Shown here piece by piece: positions 57,200 through 64,000 of a stretch of DNA of 64,000 nt. A model generated the notes under the pieces. It was not told the DNA's origin, made no database searches, and saw only the letters and a program-made list of their open reading frames with translations. Position 1 is the first letter of the stretch; each line of letters starts with the position of its first letter. The stretch covers positions 1-64,000 of the forward strand of contig CANJRM010000008.1 in assembly GCA_947476645.1 (NCBI GenBank). The letters are read 5' to 3'. This DNA is from Bacteroidota bacterium. GTDB taxonomy: Bacteria > Bacteroidota > Bacteroidia > Chitinophagales > LD1. The position numbers were made by a program, and so were the translations under genes.

Positions 57200-58582
57200 A
57201 TGAGCCTCCTCTCCGATTTTTTACGCACCCTCAAGGACGAAGAAATTTCTTCGCTCAAAAAAATTTCTTTTACCGATAGAGACCATGATGCATTTTTGAA
57301 AACTGTTTTGTTCGTTGGGCAAAAGAATTTTGCTGATGCTGCCTTGCAACAGGAATTAAAAATGACCAAGGCGCATTTCGATAAAATAAATTCGGTGCTT
57401 TTAGATAAAGTGTATTCGCATCACACTGGTGGAGAAGATTCCAAAGTGTTGTATTTACTTTGGGAGAAAGGTTTGTATAACCACTTATATCACGAAGCAC
57501 GTGTGCGTGAACGCAGGTACTTGAAGCTGACAGACAAGAAAAAGATTTCCGTGTTTTTCCGTTTAGTCTTTGGCATTTCGCTGCGTCTTCCTGTAACAGA
57601 AAATAAAATTGAACGTGCCGACCTGTATGCAAAGAAATATTTAGCTACACTCAAAAAGCCAAGCGAAGAAGAGTTGTGGGAAATAGAAGTGATGAAGTTC
57701 TGGAACACCATTTTCTATAACTCAGCACATGGAAAAATGAAAGAGTATGAACCAGTCGTTCTTTCAACCTTGAAGAAATGGGAAAAGAAATTGGTAGGGA
57801 AAAAATATTCGGCTTGTTCGTTTTTTTATTGGTTAAGCTGGTCAACTTACTATGAATACTATACGCACAATTTTAATGGCTGGTCTACTGCGTTGCGCAA
57901 TGCGCTTCGCGAATTTGATAACAGCAAAAAAGATTTAGGAGAAAATTATCGTGTGTTTGTGGTTACAAAATTGGCAACCGCTTATTGCCAGGGAAGCTTT
58001 TTCAAAGAGTCGTTACAAATGTACCGCGAAGCATTTGCGAAACATGAAAAACAATTGTTGCGCAATCTTTATCATCCGTTGATGTATTCCATCATTGCCA
58101 TTATCAATCACGAATTTGATGATGCCGAAAAAATGTTGCTTGCGCATTTGATTCCCAGGCTCTACAAATTTCCGGATGAGAGCTTAAATTTTGACATAGA
58201 GCGCAACTGCGCTATTTTATACATGCAAAAAAGCGATTACGAAAAAGCTGCGCATTATCTTCAGCTTGGTCAGCAGTGGGATAAAACGCAAATCACTTTA
58301 TTGGGAGATATTTTACAACGAATGGTTCACAACATTCACTTTCTTTTGGTGAAAGATTTTGAAACTGCCGCTGCTTTGCTTCGCAAAAACAAAAAATTTC
58401 TCAGCTCAAAACAGAAAGATGCAATGGTGATGGAGTATGCCGCGGTGTTTACTTTGATAGGAGAAATTATCCGCTACAAGCAAGGAAAAAAATTGCCGCA
58501 AGATTTTCAGCTGCGATTGCATGCGCTGCAAACAGGCATTATGAAATTGTATGGTGGCTTGCTGATTAAAGCAATTGCCTGA
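57200..58582 (+). CDS. large cytoplasmic helical protein (TPR-like), unknown
   Basis: Start at MSLLSDFLRTLKDEE; ERNCAILYMQKSDYEKAAHYLQLGQQWD. Confidence 0.75.
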   Translation: MSLLSDFLRTLKDEEISSLKKISFTDRDHDAFLKTVLFVGQKNFADAALQQELKMTKAHFDKINSVLLDKVYSHHTGGEDSKVLYLLWEKGLYNHLYHEARVRERRYLKLTDKKKISVFFRLVFGISLRLPVTENKIERADLYAKKYLATLKKPSEEELWEIEVMKFWNTIFYNSAHGKMKEYEPVVLSTLKKWEKKLVGKKYSACSFFYWLSWSTYYEYYTHNFNGWSTALRNALREFDNSKKDLGENYRVFVVTKLATAYCQGSFFKESLQMYREAFAKHEKQLLRNLYHPLMYSIIAIINHEFDDAEKMLLAHLIPRLYKFPDESLNFDIERNCAILYMQKSDYEKAAHYLQLGQQWDKTQITLLGDILQRMVHNIHFLLVKDFETAAALLRKNKKFLSSKQKDAMVMEYAAVFTLIGEIIRYKQGKKLPQDFQLRLHALQTGIMKLYGGLLIKAIA

Positions 58583-58583
58583 T

Positions 58584-59822
58584 TTACATTTTCAACTTTC
58601 TCATCTTCGGAGCAAACAAAAATGTGGTGCTCACTACAACAAGTGTCATACATCCGCCAAAAATTACAGAAGGAATGGTGCCGAATAATTTTGCGGCAAG
58701 CCCGCTTTCGAACGCTCCGATTTCATTCGATGATGCAATGAAAATCTGATTTACGGCACTTACTCTTCCGCGCATGTTATCGGGTGTCATGGTTTGTAAA
58801 ATAGTTTGACGAATCACCACACTCACGTTGTCGAATGCGCCCGTAAGAAATAGCATACAAAAAGACAACAAGAAGTTTTCAGAAAAAGCAAAAGCAATTG
58901 TTGCTAAACCGAAACCTGTTACTGCTACCAATAAATTTCTTCCTGCATTTACTGTTGGCGGATAGTAAGCAAGAAACAATCCCATCACCACACTTCCGAA
59001 AAACGGAGAAGCGCGCAATATTCCTAAACCTTCGGGCCCCACATGCAAAATATCGCTGGCAAAAACAGGGAGTAGCGCAACCGCACCACCAAACAAGACC
59101 GCAAATAAATCGAGCGAAATTGCAGAAAGCATCTCCTGTTTATTAAAAACAAATCGCAAACCTGCAGTAAGCGATTGATAAAGCGTTTCTGTTTTTTCTT
59201 TGGGAGGTGTTTCTTTTATAGGCACGCGCAGAAAAACGAAAAACGAAAGAAGCATGATGACAACTGCAAAAGCAAATGAAAATTCAACATTGGAGTATCC
59301 GTAAATAATTCCTCCGAGTGCGGGTCCTAGAACTGCCGCAGTTTGCCATGCGTTACTTCCCCAGGTAGCGGCATTCGGATAAAGTTCCCGCGGAATCAAT
59401 TGCGGAAAAATGCTTTGATAAGCTGGTGCCATAAAACCGCGGATAATTCCGCTGATACCAATGATTAAATAAATAGGAAGTGCTCCGTAAAGTTTAAAGA
59501 GCGTTGCATCGCCACTCAAAATAATTCCAATCACTGCAAAGCAAATCGTGATGCCCAGAATTGTTCTTCGTGCAATTTTGTAGCGGTTAAATAAATCAGC
59601 CGCGTGTCCGCCATAAAAAGAGGTGATAATAAATGGAAGCGCTTCACTTAAACCAAGCAAACCAAGAGCAAGTTTGTCGTGCGTGAGTTCGTAAATTTTC
59701 CAAGCAATAATTGTCTCTGCCATTTGCACGGCAAACGTGAGCATGAATCTCGATAGCTGAAAATTTCTGAAGGCTGCAATCTTCAATGCTGCATAAGCGT
59801 CCTTCTTTTCTTTCTGTTCCAT
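58584..59822 (-). CDS. MFS transporter (EntS-like)
   Basis: FRNFQLSRFMLTFAVQMAETIIAWKIYELTHDKLALGLLGLSEALPFI; MRGRVSAVNQIFI. Confidence 0.9.
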   Translation of the reverse strand: MEQKEKKDAYAALKIAAFRNFQLSRFMLTFAVQMAETIIAWKIYELTHDKLALGLLGLSEALPFIITSFYGGHAADLFNRYKIARRTILGITICFAVIGIILSGDATLFKLYGALPIYLIIGISGIIRGFMAPAYQSIFPQLIPRELYPNAATWGSNAWQTAAVLGPALGGIIYGYSNVEFSFAFAVVIMLLSFFVFLRVPIKETPPKEKTETLYQSLTAGLRFVFNKQEMLSAISLDLFAVLFGGAVALLPVFASDILHVGPEGLGILRASPFFGSVVMGLFLAYYPPTVNAGRNLLVAVTGFGLATIAFAFSENFLLSFCMLFLTGAFDNVSVVIRQTILQTMTPDNMRGRVSAVNQIFIASSNEIGAFESGLAAKLFGTIPSVIFGGCMTLVVVSTTFLFAPKMRKLKM

Positions 59823-60616
59823 TATTTATCTCCTCTTTGTCGCACCGCTTCGAATAAAAGTATTCCTGCACTCACGCTCACATTGAGCGAATCAATTTCT
59901 CCGAGCATCGGTATTTTTATTTTCTCGTCAGCAGCATTCAACCATTCACTACTTAATCCTGTTGCTTCTGTTCCTACAACTATGGCTGTTGCGTTTTTAA
60001 AGTTTTGTTCGTAGTAAAATTTCGTTGCGCTTAATTCTGCCGCATAAGTAGTGATGCTGTTCTTGTTCAAAAACTCAATGGCGCCTTTCGTTTCACACAC
60101 TGCAATTTGATTAGTAAAAACCGTTCCTATGCTCGAGCGAATTACATTCGGATTGTAGATATCGGTTTTTGCATCGCAAATAATTACTGCATCAACTCCG
60201 GCTGCATCACAATTGCGCAACATGGCTCCGAGGTTGCCTGGCTTTTCAACCGCTTCGATTACAAGTATGAGTGAATTACTTTTGAGGGAAATGCTTTCAG
60301 GTGAATGGCTTTTCGGTTTTGCTGTGACAATAATTCCTTCGGTTGTTTCGCGGTAAGCGAGCGAATCGTAAACAGCTCTTGAAATAGAGAACTGTTGGTT
60401 GATTGCTTTTAATTCTTTGAATGGATATTCTTTCGAATCGGTGAAAATTTCTTCGCAAACAAAAAGCGATTCTATTTCGTAGCCCGCGCGATGTGCCAAA
60501 ACGATTTCACGCAAACCTTCAATCAAAATCAAATTTTGTTCTCTGCGCTCGCTCGTTTTTTCGAGCTTCTTCAGGTTTTTAATTTTAGGATTTTGTGGAC
60601 TTGTGATTCTTTCCAT
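59822..60616 (-). CDS. SpoU/TrmH family RNA 2'-O-methyltransferase
   Basis: ITSPQNPKIKNLKKL; EKPGNLGAMLRNCDAAGVDAVI; VVGTEATGLS; LNVSVSAGILLFEA. Confidence 0.92.
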   Translation of the reverse strand: MERITSPQNPKIKNLKKLEKTSERREQNLILIEGLREIVLAHRAGYEIESLFVCEEIFTDSKEYPFKELKAINQQFSISRAVYDSLAYRETTEGIIVTAKPKSHSPESISLKSNSLILVIEAVEKPGNLGAMLRNCDAAGVDAVIICDAKTDIYNPNVIRSSIGTVFTNQIAVCETKGAIEFLNKNSITTYAAELSATKFYYEQNFKNATAIVVGTEATGLSSEWLNAADEKIKIPMLGEIDSLNVSVSAGILLFEAVRQRGDK

Positions 60617-60657
60617 CGCGCACGAATCTATCAGTTATTATTATTTTGCGCAGCGCA

Positions 60658-61680
60658 ATGGCTACCGATTCAAAATCGAAAATTTCTTTTTACCACTACA
60701 ACGAAAGCGAATTCATATACGAAGAAACAGCTTCGCTGCAAGCCAGCGCTTTAAAAGATAAAAGCGCGCATGTCAACTGGGTCAACATTTTAGGTATAGA
60801 AGACAAAGAAATGCTACGGCAGGCAGCAGAACTTTACAATTTGCACCCGCTTGTTCTGGAAGATATTCAAAATCCGAATCAGCGGGCAAAAATTGAGGAC
60901 TATAATGATTCCTTGTATGTGGTGTTGCGCATGTTTTCGCTGGTAAATGGTGAAGTACAAGACCAGCAAGTGAGTTTAGTGCTACGCGATAATGTGTTGC
61001 TTAGTTTTCGAGAAAAGGAGTTTGGTGTTTTTAAAAAATTAGTTGGAGACAAGCTGACCAATAACACCGGCAACATTCGAAAGAAAGGCGAAGATTATCT
61101 GCTTTATACTTTGCTCGATACTATAATTGACCAGTATTTTTTAGTGATAGAGGATGTAGAAGTACGCGTGGAAAAGTTGGAGCAGGAAATTTTTTCTAAT
61201 TCTAACGATTCACAATTACTTACCTTACAACAATTAAAAAGCGAAGTGCTTTACATGCGCAAAAACATTGTGCCCGTTCGCGACCTTATTACGAATTTAA
61301 TTCGCAATGAAATTGAATACTTCGAAGCCGACAATAAATATTACCTGCGCGATTTGCAAGACCACATGACTCGTAATGTGGAAGAGCTCGATTTTTTGCG
61401 CGACCAATTAAGTGGTTTGATGGATTTATATTACTCGCTGCAAAACCACAAGATGAACAACGTAATGAAAACATTGACCGGTGTTTCGTTTGTGTTGCTG
61501 CCGTTGAATTTTATCGCCAGCATTTACGGTATGAACTTTACACACATACCACACACCGATGATATAAACGGCTTTTGGGAGTTAGTGGCTGCCATGGCAT
61601 TTATTGCTGTGATACTTACCTATTTTGCCTTTAAGCGCAACTGGCTTTCTACAAAAGATTTTGACAACAACTCCAAATGA
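60658..61680 (+). CDS. corA: magnesium/cobalt transporter CorA
   Basis: C-terminal SFVLLPLNFIASIYGMNF; KIEDYNDSLYVVLRMF. Confidence 0.92.
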   Translation: MATDSKSKISFYHYNESEFIYEETASLQASALKDKSAHVNWVNILGIEDKEMLRQAAELYNLHPLVLEDIQNPNQRAKIEDYNDSLYVVLRMFSLVNGEVQDQQVSLVLRDNVLLSFREKEFGVFKKLVGDKLTNNTGNIRKKGEDYLLYTLLDTIIDQYFLVIEDVEVRVEKLEQEIFSNSNDSQLLTLQQLKSEVLYMRKNIVPVRDLITNLIRNEIEYFEADNKYYLRDLQDHMTRNVEELDFLRDQLSGLMDLYYSLQNHKMNNVMKTLTGVSFVLLPLNFIASIYGMNFTHIPHTDDINGFWELVAAMAFIAVILTYFAFKRNWLSTKDFDNNSK

Positions 61681-62252
61681 AAATCGGTCTCTTCTTCGGC
61701 TCGTTTAATCCGGTTCACAATGGTCATTTGATTATTGCCAACTATGTTTGTGAGACAACGGAGTTGCAAAAGGTTTGGTTGGTGGTGAGTCCGCAAAATC
61801 CATTGAAGCAAAAAGAAACTTTGCTTCGCGAATACGACCGATTGCATTTAATCAACCTCGCTATTGAAGACAACAAAAACCTAAAGGCATCGAACATTGA
61901 GTTTAAATTGCCGAAGCCGAGCTATACCATTGATACGCTCACTTATCTCCAAGAAAAATATCCGCAACATGAGTTCTCTTTAATTATGGGTAGCGATAAT
62001 TTGGAAACACTTCATAAATGGAAGAACTATGAATTGATTTTACAGAACTACCCTATTTATGTTTACCGCAGAAGAAATGCCGACACAAATCCTTTTCCCA
62101 AGAACAAGAAGATTTATTTTCTAGAATTTCCATTTCTCGATATTTCCGCCACTTTCATTAGAGAGAATTTAAAGAACGGAATTTCGATGCAGTATTTTCT
62201 TCCTGAGCCGGTTTGGAAATACATTGACGAAATGAAGCTTTATAATAAGTAA
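61677..62252 (+). CDS. nadD: nicotinate-nucleotide adenylyltransferase
   Basis: IGLFFGSFNPVHNGHLIIANYV; SLIMGSDNLETLHKWKNYE; DISATFIRENLKNG. Confidence 0.94.
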   Translation: MKIGLFFGSFNPVHNGHLIIANYVCETTELQKVWLVVSPQNPLKQKETLLREYDRLHLINLAIEDNKNLKASNIEFKLPKPSYTIDTLTYLQEKYPQHEFSLIMGSDNLETLHKWKNYELILQNYPIYVYRRRNADTNPFPKNKKIYFLEFPFLDISATFIRENLKNGISMQYFLPEPVWKYIDEMKLYNK

Positions 62253-62257
62253 AATCG

Positions 62258-62645
62258 CTTTCCACACCTACCCTGTTAATTAAGGTTGAAAACTGTGGGT
62301 AAGTAGCTTGCAACTATTTTTGGTTTAGCCGATTTAAAACACGTCCGTTTCTTCATTCTTTTTTTCTTGGAAATGTTTTAGGTAATCCACACAGTAATCC
62401 ACACGATGTTAGCGTAAACTTATGCAGTTTCTTATGTCAACATCACTATCCACAGCTTGTGAATAAACCTGCACTTTTGAGGATTGGCGCACTTCTCCAA
62501 GTAACACTGGGTGTGAATTGGTGTTTATCTTCTTTTGAAAACGGTTAATCAAAATTTTAAAGAAGAAAGTTTATCTAACAATTCACAGCCCTAATAATAA
62601 GGGCTATAAATTTTATTTAACCATTTACAATTAATACAGGGTGTT
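62258..62645. promoter_or_regulatory. oriC: candidate replication origin (oriC): DnaA-box cluster plus AT-rich segment
   Basis: CTTTCCACA 62258, TGTGGGTAA 62294, TAATCCACA 62383, TAATCCACA 62395, CTATCCACA 62446, TGTGAATAA 62458; AT-rich 62605-62635. Confidence 0.65.
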
Positions 62646-62751
62646 GATGGTGTAAAAAACAAATCTTTCCCGAAACCCATTTTACCTTTGTGCCGTATAT
62701 AATTTGAACATTGCGTTGCAATAAAGGAACCAAAAGAAGCGTTATCTGTTC

Positions 62752-63537
62752 ATGAAAGGAATGAAGGTTGTCTTTCTCTTACTTGTTTTTGCTATTACCT
62801 CGGCATTTATGCCGGGCAATTTATCGTTTGAGGATATGCAGAAAAATTTTGAGCGCGTGAATGATGCCTATTCGCGCAAGGAAGAATACTTTAAAATGAA
62901 ATGTCGTTCAAAGGAAATTCCAGAGGAAACTTTCGGCAATATGTTTTTGAGGGTGTTTAAGCAGGAAGCTATTATGGAAGTTTGGGTGCAGAAGCCAGAT
63001 GGAAAATATGTTTTGTTTAATCAGTTTGGAATTTATTCAATGAGTGGAAGCCTGGGACCAAAACGCCAGCAGGGCGATTGTCAGGTGCCCGAAGGTTTTT
63101 ATTACATCAACGATTTTAACCCACAGAGCAATTATCATTTGTCGTTAGGGGTAAGTTATCCGAACGAATCGGATATGCGATTGAGCAATGCGCCACGTAA
63201 AGGTGGTGATATTTATATTCATGGCGGGCAGGCGAGTGCGGGATGTATGGCTATGAGTAATTACTACATCGAAGATATTTACATCTGTGCGGTGAAAGCA
63301 AAAACAAACGGACAGCAGAAAATTCCGGTGCAGATTTTTCCTTTTAAACCGACAGTAATCAACATGGAATATTATTCGCGTTTCAGAGAGTTTGCTATCA
63401 ATTCAAAGCTCTGGAAAAATTTACAACAGGGTTACCAAATGTTTGAAAGAACAAATCGCTTACCCGAAGTTTATGTGGGCGCAAATGGTTACTACCTGTT
63501 TATTGACCCGGCTTCTGCTTCTGCCTCTACAAAATAA
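62752..63537 (+). CDS. L,D-transpeptidase (YkuD-like) family protein
   Basis: GPKRQQGDCQVPEGFYYINDFNP...SNAPRKGGDIYIHGGQASAGCMAMSN. Confidence 0.88.
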   Translation: MKGMKVVFLLLVFAITSAFMPGNLSFEDMQKNFERVNDAYSRKEEYFKMKCRSKEIPEETFGNMFLRVFKQEAIMEVWVQKPDGKYVLFNQFGIYSMSGSLGPKRQQGDCQVPEGFYYINDFNPQSNYHLSLGVSYPNESDMRLSNAPRKGGDIYIHGGQASAGCMAMSNYYIEDIYICAVKAKTNGQQKIPVQIFPFKPTVINMEYYSRFREFAINSKLWKNLQQGYQMFERTNRLPEVYVGANGYYLFIDPASASASTK

Positions 63538-63574
63538 TTTCAACAACTCTTCTCTCTTCTTTTAGTTTCGCAGT

Positions 63575-64000
63575 ATGAAAATTGTGAAGCGAAGTTTAAT
63601 TGCCATTCTAGCTATATCTGTTTTAATGTTTGCTTATTACCAGTTTTGGTTTTTGCGGCAGCCGGCAAGAAATATTCCAAACAACGATTCTGTTTTCGTG
63701 GCACCGGCAAATGGCGTTGTGGTTTCAGTAAATAAATGGAACACAGCAAGTCTTACTATTTTGAAAAAGGAATTCGGAACTATCAACGTGTGGACAAAGG
63801 ATGTTGATACAGCCGGAACAATTGTTTCGATACAAATGGATCCAACCAACGTTCACTTTCAGCGAGCACCAACTGCCGGAAAAGTAATGTCAGAAATATA
63901 TACCAAAGGAAGTTTTAATAATGCTGTGGTGATGAGTAACCGGTTCGGTATTCGTTTCGAGAATGAGCACAATGAGTTTTTAATGGAAACCACCACGGGC
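63575..64000 (+). CDS. phosphatidylserine decarboxylase-related protein, truncated by window end
   Basis: MKIVKRSLIAILAISVLMFAYYQFWFLRQPARNIPNNDSVFVAPANGVVV...MDPTNVHFQRAPTAGKV. Confidence 0.8.
   Translation, partial: MKIVKRSLIAILAISVLMFAYYQFWFLRQPARNIPNNDSVFVAPANGVVVSVNKWNTASLTILKKEFGTINVWTKDVDTAGTIVSIQMDPTNVHFQRAPTAGKVMSEIYTKGSFNNAVVMSNRFGIRFENEHNEFLMETTTG

Noticed and set aside
62586-62620. AGCCCTAATAATAAGGGCT hairpin as a terminator of nadD
   Set aside because: More than 330 bp from the nadD stop and within the oriC candidate; could be either, so not called.

Overview
Chromosomal window from a Bacteroidota bacterium, judged from type IX secretion C-terminal domains, gliding-type CTDs and TTTG/TANNTTTG-like promoters. 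About 58 genes are mostly housekeeping or metabolic: trmB, class III cyclases, paaABCD with a TetR regulator, hflX, a PadR/PspC/DUF2807 operon, glyS, an MsbA-like ABC exporter, rbfA, a LolE-like permease, anmK, two amidohydrolases, mnmG, ybeY, an Npt/HEAT transporter, M29 aminopeptidase, a WYL regulator, corA, nadD, an L,D-transpeptidase and psd. Several T9SS cargo genes are also present. Main unusual signals: (1) a degenerate tandem array with an exact 21-bp period (at least 9 units, core WAACNRCMCY, 38467-38655) between a divergent small HTH-like gene and an unknown gene that is split by a frameshift at an A8 run; (2) a DnaA-box cluster resembling oriC at about 62.26-62.64 kb; (3) parS-like CCACGTGG sites beside mnmG; (4) several short repeat families inserted in frame in conserved enzymes (mnmG, ybeY, paaD) and in signal or N-terminal regions of other genes; (5) a candidate small RNA with a strong terminator at 37.75-37.84 kb; (6) a frameshifted TMEM175-like gene. 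No tRNA, rRNA, CRISPR array or transposase was recognised. All calls come from reading the sequence; no database search was run.
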